64,000 nucleotides of DNA from Prunella strophiata. Taxonomy: Eukaryota; Chordata; Aves; Passeriformes; Prunellidae. The translations under genes were made by a program, and so were the position numbers. Every line of letters starts with the position of its first letter. Positions within the stretch are counted from its first letter, which is position 1. This document shows positions 1 through 11,849 of the stretch, one piece after another. A model generated the notes under the pieces. The model did no database searches. It worked only from the letters and a program-made list of their open reading frames with translations, and had not been told where the DNA came from. The stretch covers positions 81,534,800-81,598,799 of the forward strand of contig JAZBQD010000030.1 in assembly GCA_036583965.1 (NCBI GenBank). Reading direction: 5' to 3'.

Positions 1-970
1 TCCCCCAGCCCCAGTCTGCACATACAGATATGCTAGAAGACATTTTCCAAATCCCTCCCACTGAATCTGGTTTAAAATCAACACACAAACAGCAGAACAC
101 AGGCTACTGTTGCTGTCCACATTAACAGGTTCTTGTTGAAGACAGAATTAGCAGGAAAGCAAGAGGTAAAAAAATCACTGTTGCATCATCTCTGACACAG
201 ACTCTCAAACACCACTGCATACCTCTGATCACTTTTATTTCAAGTGATTTATTTGAAGGAACTCTTAGTTCCGCCAAATACAGGTCCCCAGCAGAAAGCA
301 AGCAGACAATATAAACAGCTAGTGAGTGCACTCTCATCCCTGCTTATTCTTGCCCAATATATTCATTTTTCCATTTCCACTCAGCTTGATGGACACATAT
401 TGATAATTTCCCGTCATTCTAATTAAATACATTTGTAGCACTGATACCTTCAGAGCCATGACTTCTTCCAGGACAATAGTACAAGGAAAAAGATATTCAC
501 ATGACTATTAGGCAAAGAACATTTGACTCTCACAAGTACTTATTTAGTGGTAAGCATTGGTGTCAGTGTTCTGTGTCATTGCTAGGCTAGGACTTTGATC
601 CAAAAATGGTCTTACAGGAGGCTGCCATTATCAGTATCACATCATATGGCAAATTTTAAAGGTGATCTTTGGAAGGCAAAGTAGACTTCCAAAAGATCAT
701 GTTAGGAAATGGAAGCTCTTCCTGGAGACTGCCTAGACTGTTTTATTGTACTGCTAATTCTCATCCCTCTCAGAGGATTTGCATGTGACACTTCTCAGCT
801 ATTCACTGCTCTTTATTGTAAAATTCCTGAAAAAACTTGAAATTATATAAAAAAATCTTGAGTTTATTTTGTAGTATTTGGGTGGCTGTATTCTCTGTTG
901 CTTTTTATGATACAGTGAAAACCTAGTGTGACAGCTGACTATTGTGATAGAGCATTTCATTTTTTCACAG

Positions 971-1004
971 CGCCGAGCAGCCTAGGAACAAATGTCAGCT
1001 ATAT
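971..1004 (+). other. Candidate small internal exon of an unidentified plus-strand gene
   Basis: A T-rich tract ending TTTTTTCACAG gives a good splice acceptor at 970. A GTAAAG donor follows at 1005, leaving a 34-base segment. It starts with CGCCGAG, two CpGs in an otherwise CpG-poor stretch. In one frame it reads AEQPRNKCQLY and ends on a complete codon, which fits the phase of both candidate terminal exons downstream (1599 and 2485). I do not recognise the peptide. Splice-like pairs this short also occur by chance, so this is an inference from signals and phase only. Confidence 0.2.
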
Positions 1005-1598
1005 GTAAAGATGCAGTAATTAAGTAAATTCTAAAATTCTGTTGGCTTTTGAAGTAATGCTTTGTGTAAAAGTTGTGTAGAAGAAGGCAAACTAACCCAC
1101 AGGTGACCTGTCCCAAGCACATCTGTAACAGCAAGGCTGCTTCTGTCACACAAGCAAATTCATATTCATTGCATTAAGTCCTAGCTCAATACGTTTTGTA
1201 AAAAACAATGCAATTTCAAAGCTGCAACTGAGAAAGGTAAACATACATATTAAAATAGTGCAAAAAAGGATTTCTTTAATTGTCCTTATTTTTTTTTAAT
1301 TACCCAATATTTTTGCAGAGCACAAGGCAGAGAAATAAAAGAGGTGAATACAAGGATGATCATTGTTTACCCAAGAAGTCCAACTTCTCATGAAACACTT
1401 TAACTCTTTGAGAAACAAGTCATTAAATAAGAGCAAGAGAGAACATATTCATGACTCAGGTTAGGTTAAAAACAGTAGTACACTTTCAGCCCTTTCAGTC
1501 TCTTTACATCAGTTTGCCAGTGTTTCCTTGGTGAGAATCTTATCTGTACTGCAGCTAGTTAAAAGGGACATAATTCACCACTTCTTCCTCTCCTTCAG

Positions 1599-1712
1599 AA
1601 AGTGATATCTGAGAAAAGCACCATCAAACCAGTAGGACAACACACAGTGAAAATTACTACTGGAGATCCCAGGCAGCATTACCAGGAGCTCAGGGAGAGA
1701 TTCAGAAATTAA
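1599..1712 (+). CDS. Candidate terminal coding exon A, unidentified gene
   Basis: The acceptor CTTCTTCCTCTCCTTCAG ends at 1598. From there a frame stays open for 37 codons to TAA at 1710-1712, while the other two frames stop almost at once. The peptide is hydrophilic and charged, ending ...DPRQHYQELRERFRN. No GT donor lies before the stop, so it would be a last exon; an AATAAA polyadenylation signal lies at 1890-1895. I do not recognise the protein and can assign no function. An open run of this length after one of many acceptor-like sites can arise by chance in AT-rich DNA, so confidence is low. It may be an alternative to exon B at 2485, since both start in phase 0. Confidence 0.25.
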   Translation, partial: KVISEKSTIKPVGQHTVKITTGDPRQHYQELRERFRN

Positions 1713-2484
1713 TTACATCTAAGTAATTAGGAATGTCTATTTCTTGCAAGTTTTTTTCCTCAAGCACTTGCCCAGGACTTGTGGATAATATTTTTGCCCT
1801 TCCAGCTAATAGCATTTAGGGTGGAAAAAATTAAAGCAGATAATTTCACATTTTGCTGAATTCCAGTGGGTTCTGACTGGATCCAGCAAAATAAATCTAA
1901 CAAACTGCTCGTGCAAAGAACAAGTTCAGTATTATAATGTATTGAAATGCTGATTTAGGTATCGTATCAGTAGATTATACTGTCATCTAGTGGCAGCTAC
2001 TTAACTTGCATGCCAAAATACTGGAGACCAGTCTACACACTGCAAATTCCTGCCTACGGAATTTTCTCTTGACCAGCTCTCAAAAAAACCTACCAAATGT
2101 TCAAGGAAACTTTTAAGGGCTTTCACCATAATAATGGAGGACTCGGACATACATTGTGACCTTGATTCCTCCTGTACACATTGAAAATAAAAGCCCCTAA
2201 AAACTATCTCAGAAGATGCATAGCTCCCCTAAACTTATCCCAGTTACTGAATAGTGGAAGGTAAAAATCATGAGCTGAAAGTTAAAGAAAAGCCAGAGCC
2301 CACTGTCAAGGTGCAAAGGAAAACATACTAGTCCCTAAAACATCACATTAGGAACTACCTGGTGCTATTCTACTCTTTTTTTATAGGAATGAATTTTATT
2401 TGGATGTCACTGACATAAGAATGCATAAAGTCAAATACTAATTTGGAAACAGATTAAGCAATAAATTTTTTTCTTCCTTCACAG

Positions 2485-2577
2485 GAACTTCCAGATGTTC
2501 AGAAAACAGAAGTAAATGGAAGGAAAAGGACAAAATCATTACTAGATGAATATGAGCAGTGGTTTAAGCATGATTAA
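2485..2577 (+). CDS. Candidate terminal coding exon B, unidentified gene
   Basis: The acceptor TTTTTTTCTTCCTTCACAG ends at 2484, and a branch-point-like TACTAAT lies about 45 bases upstream. The following frame is open for 30 codons to TAA at 2575-2577. The peptide is strongly charged and ends ...RTKSLLDEYEQWFKHD, which looks like an ordinary protein C-terminus but matches nothing I can name. ATTAAA signals follow at 2656 and 2713. It begins in phase 0 like exon A, so the two could be mutually exclusive last exons joined to the small exon at 971. Any earlier exons would lie left of the window. The splice signals and open frame are seen; the existence of a gene is inferred. Confidence 0.3.
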   Translation, partial: ELPDVQKTEVNGRKRTKSLLDEYEQWFKHD

Positions 2578-2719
2578 AAAACCACAAGCTTGTTTAAGAG
2601 CCACAAGTCTAAGTGTCCACCTCATTCTAACATAAAACTGCCCATAAAATAGTTGATTAAATGATAGAATCAATCCACTATTGACTGAGCCAGACAGAAA
2701 GAGCACAGTGGCATTAAAC

Positions 2720-5700
2720 AGTTTGCCAAGCTAAAGTACTGACCAGTATGCTCAGAGAAAAACAGTAGTTTTCAGTTTTCCTATGCCACCAGCCAAAGCA
2801 TATAGTGTGGAGTACTCTGCTATCTTTTACTTTTCTGAAGGATAATACAGATATTAAAGAGATCTGAAAAAGTAGTCCAAGGAGAAGAAGAGGGAAAACA
2901 GGAAAGAGCAAGCAGATTGAGCAAACACTGAAGGATGTACCCTAGGGAAAAATGTACAAGACCTTTGGGGCCAGATGCTGACTGGAAGTGAGGAGTGAGG
3001 ACAACAGATGCTGTTACTGATCCTCAATCATTCTGCTGTCCAGAGAAAGGGATGAGGAAGACTTGGGGGAAGGGAAGATGCACAGCCCTGTCTGTGCCCT
3101 TGTCCTGCAACACAGACCCCCTGCATCCCTCTCCCATAGATAAAGCTTTATCTGCCCAGGGAAACAGGTGTTTGTACACCCAAGAAGCAGCTCTTTTTTT
3201 CTGCTCACAATAGCACAGATTTAACCAGCCTTTTTGAAGAAAGATCATGACTCTTACAGTTAGCTTCTGCCTGCAGCACTGTGCCAGTGTAACTTACAGC
3301 TCACCTATAAAGTGTCTGTGTAAGAGAAGGCAGGCATGAAAAATAACATCTAGTCTGCATCAAGAAGGAAGTTTTTCAGATATGTTGCTGTTATTGGTAA
3401 TTTTTTGTTGGGATTTTTTCTGGGCAGATGGTTACACTGTTTATCCAGACTATTTTATATTCAATTTCTTGCACATACTGATATTTTGTTTGCTTTTGTG
3501 GATTACTGTGGGAGAGATATTAATGTTTGCTGGACTAGACCTTTGGGTTGGACTTGTGCAGATGTCCTGGTTGTGAAATCCTCTGTTCTCCATTACCTAT
3601 TATCCATCTCCCAAGACATCCAGTGAATTCTCCAGTGAATTCTCTTTTTATGGCTGTAGCAAGTAAATTTTCTGGCTTTCACAACTCATGACAAATGGCA
3701 GTATTCCACAATTTATTTACACTTATATTTTTGCAATTTGCACAAATGAAATGATCTACAGGAAGGGATTTTCAGTAGTATAAATACATGTTATCACAAA
3801 GAACACATTTGTAACAGCATTAAAGAACTTCAAAACTAAAAAGCATTTTGATTGCAGCAGGCCATTTAACATGCATACCCCTCGCTGAAATTAAGCTACA
3901 TTAGCTAATCAGTGAAGAAATAAGAGAAGCAATATCTTGGTGTGAATTAACAATGCTGTCTCTGCAAGACAGTTAATTGAGATCTGAAACATAGGGAATT
4001 ACAAACAAGAGACCAAAATATTCAGAACTAGAACACTTTCTAAAGTTTGACAGCACTCTTACTTAACAAAAAAAATTCTTATCTTTTGATCAGAAAGGCA
4101 TGACCAAAAATCAAAACCAAGGGGTGACAACTCATTCATCTAACTGTGTTTGTAGCTCTGCTTTATAAAGAAAAGTGCAAAAGGAAGGGTAAATTTTTTA
4201 TTCTGTGTTTCTAGACCTGTATTATCATGTGGCTACTGCTACCAGTACTCACTTTCACAAAAGCAAGCAGTCTTGAACAAGAATCTCCTGTGCTAGGCAG
4301 TGCACAGAAAGACACAGGCCTTTCTTAGATGCCATGCAGGACACAACAGATGGATGGAGACAGATCATGTTCTGCAGGGACTTCAGGGCCAGGCAGGAAG
4401 GACCAGTCCCAGAGCTGGGCAGCCCAGCTCCACTCTGTGCTTTGAGAACAGCACTTAATCAAAGATAATAACACCCTCCACAAGGAATAATATGATGAGT
4501 TGTCTCCACTTCATAGATGGCAAGACAATCTCAGCAAAAATACTCCTTGAATAAGCACAAGTTTTATACAGATGATGCTGATTATTGTGCTGCACTGACT
4601 GACACATGTCAGAGAAGCCTGTGGTACCCCACAAGGCTGCCTCAGCTGTCCAGGGATGATGTCCAGAAGCCAAAAGCCTTTCAGCATAAGCTGTTCACAC
4701 ATACATCTCTTCCACATTCTGTGCTCTGCCCAGCTCATGACAGAGCAGGGGTCTGGCTTGAGTGTGCCCATTCTCAGCCCCTTGCCTTAACTAGTGAGGA
4801 TGGTAGCCCTGCAACACCACTTCTCTGCTATAAGCTTATCATTTAAGACACACTACTAGATCACTTCAGTTTTAACTGCTGTAACAGCACAAGAATTACA
4901 TTGTTATGGACCAGCCTAATGCTCATTTTGTACACTCCTATAATCTTGTAGTGATTACACATTTCACTTTTTCATTATCTTTTATGTAATTAACTCTCAA
5001 TTGCCAGGGCAATGGGGAAGGCTGGAGACAGAATAATCCAGATAAAGAAATAACATGAGTAATACAAAAGAGATCCATGTTAGGTTGTAAGAATCAGAGT
5101 AAGTATATTTAATTTTGAAAAAGTTGATATGAAGAATGACACAGTAAATATAACAAAAATGAAGTGGCAGGTGGAAGTGGTTAATCCACAACTCAGTCTT
5201 CACACAGGTAATCAAAAGTTGATTGTGTTTACACCTGCAGGGAGCTCCACTGCTGCTCTTCTGATCAAAAATTCCAGTCCTTGGGTTTCTTAGGCCTAAG
5301 ACTATGGCAACTAAGGTAAAAAATTGAAATCTGATCTGTCTTGGTAAGGGACATCTTGTGTCCAATGTATGTAGTTTCTCAAACTGTTGTTAGTGATGGT
5401 AGAAATCATGACTAGTAACTAATGATTTGCAGGATATAAGATTTCTAGCAGCCCACACACCTATGGAGATGGAAAATAATGGAAGGCAGCTCCCAGGCTG
5501 CACATGCATGCTTCACTTTCTTCAAAGCATTCTCATCTATTGTTGGACTGAGACAAATACTGGACTGGCTAAACAGTCATTTTTAGGGCACTTCTGCAAA
5601 ATCAAGCTGTGCTCTATTCCCCCAGAACTTGTTAAGGAAAAATAAAATTAAATACTTTTAATTTTCCTGCCACAGCACACAATAAACATTACCCCAACTC

Positions 5701-7550
5701 TTCACAATACAGGTAGCAGTTCCTCTGTCATTACTGCAGTCACAGAAGGGTTTATTGTGCTCTGAATTTTATTCTAATAAGTAAAAGTAATAGAATCAGA
5801 AAAGTCTTGGAGATTTTGTGACATTTTGAAAGCTGCTCTGAAAATCTACCATTTTAGAAAGATAGTATGTCCCATCCAAACCCTGGTCCCCAAGGCCAAC
5901 CCCAGAAAACAAGGCCAATGAAGAAATTACTTAAGAACCTAGTGCCTGTTTTCAATACTGACTGAGAAGGGCAGGGAAAAATGCCACATGACCAGTGAGT
6001 CTGGAAGATTTTAGAGTTCGAGGCTTCGTCTGCAACACAGAAACTTAATTCAAGAGCTCCTTCTGGTTTCTGACCCCCACCACAAAAAAAAAAAAACCAA
6101 AAAAACTAAAAACTTGTTTACTTCAAGAGTTTTTGGGCATTCCCAAAGAACCAGATTTATTTGTTTGCACTGCTCCAAATTTTCAGAAGAAAACTGGAAA
6201 TGTGCCTGGTGCTGGACATAATCTCAAAGAATTTACAATCAAAATGGATGAGACAAATGTATTCCAGTATTACAAATGTGAAACCAAAGCCTCAAATTAC
6301 ACAGAGTTAGAAATTCAATTTACATTCCTGAACCTGATTTGAAGCCTTACATACAAATATCTCAGTCTTTTAATTGTACAAATTTCCTTTATAATTTGCC
6401 TCATTTACAAAAGTTATTAAATTTTACACCTAAATATAAAAACTGACATAGTTTATAGAATTAATAGAAGAATAAACAATGCAGTCTTGTGTCTAGTGCA
6501 GATTGCTACAGCTGAACTTCTGCTGAAGTTCACCAGCACAGGACTTCCTCTTGGCTAGGCACCAGTGCCAGCCAAGGGAAACTAAAGAGCATCCAGCTGG
6601 CTGAGGCTGGGATGAAACTAATGTGCCACAACTGTGTGCTACTATATCAAGAGTTGTCCTCATTTAGACAACCCCTCTTACAAGAATGAACAACCTTGAA
6701 CAGCAATATCTTAGTTATGAGAAGATTGAGAAATAATGGGAGAGAAGCAGCAGAACCACAGGTGACATTAATACTGTGTGTGTACATGTAGTGAAGCACT
6801 CTACACTTGTCCTGTCACTTCCCCTGCACTGTGGCCATGGGAATGCAAAATAACTCTCTTTTAAGTTGTCTTTAGGAACTTATATTTTTCCACAGAGCAA
6901 GATCTTGTTGGCTGCCATGTCTCACATGAACAGTGTAGGGCAGGTGTTCTGCACTGCTGATGGAGTTTCCCTTACTCTGCTATGTAATGTCACCCTGCTA
7001 ATGGAACAAAATGGAATAGCACTTTCTATTTAGGAATCCCAGAGTGGTATGGCCATGAAAATCATGATGCAGCTTCATTTTATTCCCTACTCCCACTGCA
7101 ATAAGTTTCCTATTGTTCTAATAAATTATATATCTTTGAAGTGAGTGCTTGGAGTAGATTTAGATCCTAATGGTTAGTGCACTATTTTTCTCTTGATACA
7201 CCAGAGAGACATGAAGTGACATCCTCATGGAAGTTTTGTTCTAAAGAATTTCCATACTTTAGCTAAGTATATATAAAGGATGCATCTCAGCAGTTTGTCT
7301 CTAACTGGAGATTGGCCCTGACTGTGAAGGATGTGAGCTTCCCTTGGGCTGCATTTGCTGTTCAGGATGCTCAAAGGGATTTGTTCTTACTGCAGAGCTC
7401 ACAGATTAATCTGGTCCCTCCAAGGCATGGGGAAGGTTTGAGCCAGGCCCTTCTAGTCAAATAATGCATTCCACAGCTACATATCTGCTAATAGTCCCCA
7501 AAATCACATCTCCTGCAGAATTGATCATATGTTCTAGTTTTAGGGAGTCC
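2720..7550. other. Intergenic, no supported gene
   Basis: AT-rich unique sequence. The open frames here, including 109 codons at 4517 and 122 codons on the minus strand at 4997, have no recognisable motifs and no splice context. A 12-base direct duplication (CCAGTGAATTCT twice) lies at 3620-3643 and an A-rich stretch at about 6085. I see no identifiable mobile element. Confidence 0.6.
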
Positions 7551-7555
7551 TGAGA

Positions 7556-7605
7556 AGAGCAGGGAGTTGGACTCGATTATCCTTACGGGTCCCTTTGAAT
7601 TTGAT
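7556..7605 (+). mobile_element. CR1 LINE 3'-tail fragment
   Basis: The stretch AGCAGGGAGTTGGACTCGAT and the following CCTTACGGGTCCCTTT match the end of avian CR1 elements, read in the sense direction. Only about 50 bases remain. The usual terminal octamer repeat has decayed into an ATTT-rich sequence. This is an old 5'-truncated copy with no coding capacity. Confidence 0.7.
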
Positions 7606-7619
7606 TTTAATTACAAATA

Positions 7620-10600
7620 AAGTGTCCTGATACATTAAGCATATTTCCTTGCTTATGAACCAGCTCTTATTTCTACTGATGTTTTTGTCCATAAATTGCT
7701 GCAAACAGCTTGGACAAACAATAGGTGGTTTGCCTGGATCATTTACTTTGAATATTTGACATTTGTAATTTACACTGGGTGATTCCTACCTTAGATCAAT
7801 AGTCAGACATTTGTTCTTCTTGATTAGATAATAAAATTTAATGAGAGAAGATACAAATAGATAATGAATAATAACAGCTCTTTACATTAATATTGCATTA
7901 CACATTACTTAGCCCCAAACCCAGACATTAACAAATCCAATGTAATTGACAAGCCACAGTTTAAGAGGCCAGCAGACATTGTCAAATGCAAGATGAGTGT
8001 AACCAAATTTCTTCCAAGACCTTACACTGCAGCATCCAGACAGCTGTAACCTATACTGCTGTGGTGTCTCTAAAAAAATAAGGCTATTTGTATACACAGT
8101 TGAGTTTTTATGTAAGGCACAGAGACACAGAACTGTAAGAGTCACATTTTTCCTGTCTCTTTTGCTTTCACTTAAAAATTACACTCATTCAGTATATTTC
8201 TGCAGAAACTTCACTAAAGATTTTCCTTAAGTACCTTTTTGAATAAGGGCCAACAATCATAAAATTAAGAACTTAGGACTACAGAAATAAAATTAATAAG
8301 CTAGTGTGCCTGGGGGAGCTTATAAGAAACCACCATAAAATAATAACAACAGTAATGATCTCATAAGAAAAGGGGGGGGATGGTGTGCACATTTGTGTGT
8401 TTATGTTTATATTCAGTTGCTCCTGGAAAAGTGTATTATACAATATAAGTCAGCAAAGCATCCATGAAAATTATTTCTAGAAGACACAATAAAGACCATA
8501 CCAAACATACTAATATAACAGCTGCTAGGAATAATTTCATGTGTCAGGTACACTCTTTCTCACAATCATGTGCTTGCAGGACTGATCACCCATGGCACAA
8601 TGGGCTATGAGGGAGAGAGTTGTTGGTGCAAAAGTACCATATAAAGTCAACTCCACATTCCTCTGGAGCTGGTTAAAAACCTCTTACAGGGAAACTTATT
8701 AGGGCCTCTGTTATGCATAAAATAAACTCACACATAAAAACTTTCAGGGTCCTGATCCAGAGTCCACTGAGACAGTGAAAATCTCCTTTTCTTTTGATGA
8801 GTGTGGCATTGCCTTTCCTTTTTTTTACTGATTTGTTACCTCAAAGTCCAGCTCAGACCTTCAGTTGTATGACAACATACCCCAGCTTCATAAAACATTT
8901 TCATGACTTCTAGAAATTAATTTTCTATCTAAAAATGGCAAGGCCTTGAAATAGTCACAACATGAGATGTTTGCATTCTGGTCTTTAGAGACCATAGATC
9001 CAAATGTACTTACGTCCCATTTTTAAGTGTTTCCTTCATTCCAAAGACTTAAAAAATCATTCTGCTTTTCTTAATGGAAACAGGTTCTCTTGCACAGACA
9101 CTTGCTCCAAGGATCTAAGGCTTTAAGACAGACATATTTAATGAAAGTACAATGCTTAACTTGTGTTGTCTTATAGTTAACTTTTGTTAACTATGTTAAA
9201 TAAGGCTGAGCCATAGATCTACAGGAAATAGCATCATTAAACAGTAAATTTGGCATAAACTGATCTTCTAAGGAGTGAGAATATTTGTCAAGTCAAATCA
9301 ACTCTTACAGACTGTTTTAGACACAAAAAAATGAAGAGGGAATGTCAGAAATGTCAAAACACTTCTCAATATTTTTTTAGGAACATTGACACCTTATATC
9401 CTCATTTTTCAAATAAGACACTGATATTTTCTATTTTTTCCTTACAAATTGAACTGAGGTTCATAAAAGAGGTGCAAGAAAGGGTTAAATAAACTGGCAA
9501 TTAAACACAAGGAATTGCCTGAAGCCAGATGGTCTTGCCATTGTGTTTTAAAACAAAAATCTTCAAATCCATTGTAACTAGCTTCAAGGAAACCCATAAC
9601 TTCTTAGCTATGAGTAGTTGAAATTATTAAGAAGGATTTGCCTCCCTAAATTTGACTGCCAGTTTTGACAACGTTTCCTCAATGACCTTGAGTACATCAC
9701 TCAACAATCTGGGCTTCACCTTCCTTGTCTATATACTTGGATTTCATTTGGATTGTGTTGAAATCATCTCATGTCAAGAATACCATTTACCAGTATAGAT
9801 TGTCATTTACTTATCAGTTTATCTGTGACAAGGCTGCCCTGTAATGTCATTGTCATCTTATTAACTGGGAAAGTAGAGCTTTCCATGTATTTTTATCCTA
9901 CTATGGATTACAGTAGCTTGGTTGGTGTGGTTATTTCCATTCCTCTAAGTAATCAAGTGATTTTTTGTAGCATGTTTGCAAGCATTCCTAAACTGTTCAG
10001 CTCACACTTGCCCTTTGGTGTTTTCTTCAAAAATAATTTTATTTAACTGTGAAAAATAATAAAGAGAAAGGCTGTTGAATGCATAGTGCAGCACACAATT
10101 CCTTCCCTGCTGGGGGAGGTCTGTCGCCCTGACCTACTGCATTCTCATGCTTTTTGCTTTCCTCTCAAGGAAATTAAATGAGTTTCCACAACTGAGTTTT
10201 AACCACCAATAAAACACCAACCCTCTGGCACAGGCCATTACCAGCAAGGCAAAGCAGCTCACACAGAAGCAGGTACTTGTGCCTAATCTGTGCTCTGGGA
10301 CCTCTCAGAAGTTTTGCAGTATCAATTACTGTGGCTAAGCCATCATGAAGGTATTTACACACAGCAAGTTTCCAAATTCACTTGCTTTATATGACACTTG
10401 GTGGTCACATGGGCTGCCAGGTGGCACTGGACAGGGACAACGTGAGGCCTCTGCTCCCAGGGGACCTGTGAGGGATGCAGCCTTGCTGCAGGGCACAGCA
10501 GCAGCCACAAGTAGTGCAACTTCTCAAGAATTTGATGACAAAAACTCTCTCTTCCAGCAGCAAGAAAGGAGCAAAAATATTAGACAAATCCCAATATCTG

Positions 10601-11780
10601 TGGTTTTCATTTTGCAGAAAATGGAAGAATTTGGCTCCTTAACCATAAGAACCTGAACAAATGTGTTTATCTAAATTACACACAAGTTATTTTCTATAAT
10701 GGAAATGACCTCTTGCCACATTTGCACTGTTTCTAGGACCAGGAAAACCATCCTACTCTGTCCTGTCTCAGCTCCTAAATAAAATAGCCCAGGGACTAGT
10801 CTCTCTCACATCCCCATCATTAAACTCTCCCCAAGCAGGATAGCCAAGTTCAAATCATCATATGGCAACAGCTCAAGGCAGACACTGGGCTGCCCAGCAG
10901 AGCACGCCAACTGCCCCAGCCACAACCCTACATCCAGCCCCTTGCTCTGGCTCCAGTTCCTATATTGCTACTGGAACACCTTGGGGGCAGCAGCAAAGTG
11001 ATCTGGGAGGGAAAGAGAGAATGTCACTGCTGCTGTCTCAGGGATGGGATGCTACATCACACACTCAAGGCTGCAGTCATTGCATGTGGGAGGGGCAGAC
11101 AGAGAGCCAGGGCACTGTCCAGACACCTCATCACTTTTGTCACAATCTGTCTTCTGAAAATGAAGAGCCCAGTACATATCCTGTGGCCCCTCTGGAGTAC
11201 AAAGCATGACAGCAACTCTTCAAAAGCATGAAGGGGAAAATCTTCAGCTGATGTGAATTTAATCAAAGTATGGCAATGAGTACCAGGAGAGGCTATTGAC
11301 CACACTCAAAAGCACTCACACACAAATGAGAAACCAAGGTGAAACTCAGGTCACCTGCAGGACCTACCATCTCTTTGTGGAAAGTAGAGTAGCTACTAGA
11401 GATTGGGTTTTGATAGGTTATTTCATAGCTCAAAGACCATCTGCTTCACAAGTTTCCAGTTTGTGAGCAGCAACAAATGGAAAAGCACTTCTTCCAAGCA
11501 GAAGTACATATGTGTTTTGGGAGATGTTATTTGTTAAACACTTCAAATTAAATTATGTTTGGTTGAGGGTAATGGTTTATGTAACTTCTACATTTTTGTT
11601 CAATTCCAGCAATGATACCTCACAAATTCTTAACAGGACTCCAGTATTGGTTTAGCTGCTTTGCTGAAGTGGGATTTTATTCTCCACCCAAAGACAAGCA
11701 AATTATTGAATTTGCAAAGCAACTTGCTTGAATTCTTCCTGGATCAGAGGTCGGAAGAAGCATGAACTTCCTTTTCAATC
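7620..11780. other. Intergenic, no supported gene
   Basis: Unique AT-rich DNA. A somewhat more GC-rich patch at about 10,400-11,200 produces overlapping chance frames (103 codons at 10,345; 115 at 10,862). These have no conserved domain, signal peptide or splice structure that I can see. Confidence 0.55.
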
Positions 11781-11790
11781 TGAATCCAAA

Positions 11791-11840
11791 TTTCTTCTCT
11801 TTTCTTTTTTTTTCTTTTTTTTCTTTTTTTTTTTTTTTTT
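11791..11840 (+). repeat. 50-base pure polypyrimidine tract
   Basis: Fifty consecutive bases contain only C and T, mostly T with scattered C. It may be a decayed poly(T) or microsatellite. A pure homopyrimidine/homopurine run of this length can form intramolecular triplex DNA. No retroposon body is recognisable next to it. Confidence 0.85.
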
Positions 11841-11849
11841 GAATTAGGA

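Noticed and set aside
385..426. Acceptor-like TTCCACTCAG followed by a 13-codon open run
   Set aside because: The run is too short, has no usable donor, and adds nothing beyond chance.
4997..5365. 122-codon minus-strand open frame with hydrophobic stretches
   Set aside because: The hydrophobic content follows from A-rich plus-strand sequence. There is no family match and no gene context.
10862..11209. 115-codon plus-strand open frame
   Set aside because: It is in a slightly GC-richer unique patch. The composition is rich in Ser, Gln and Thr without domains, and overlapping frames are open too.
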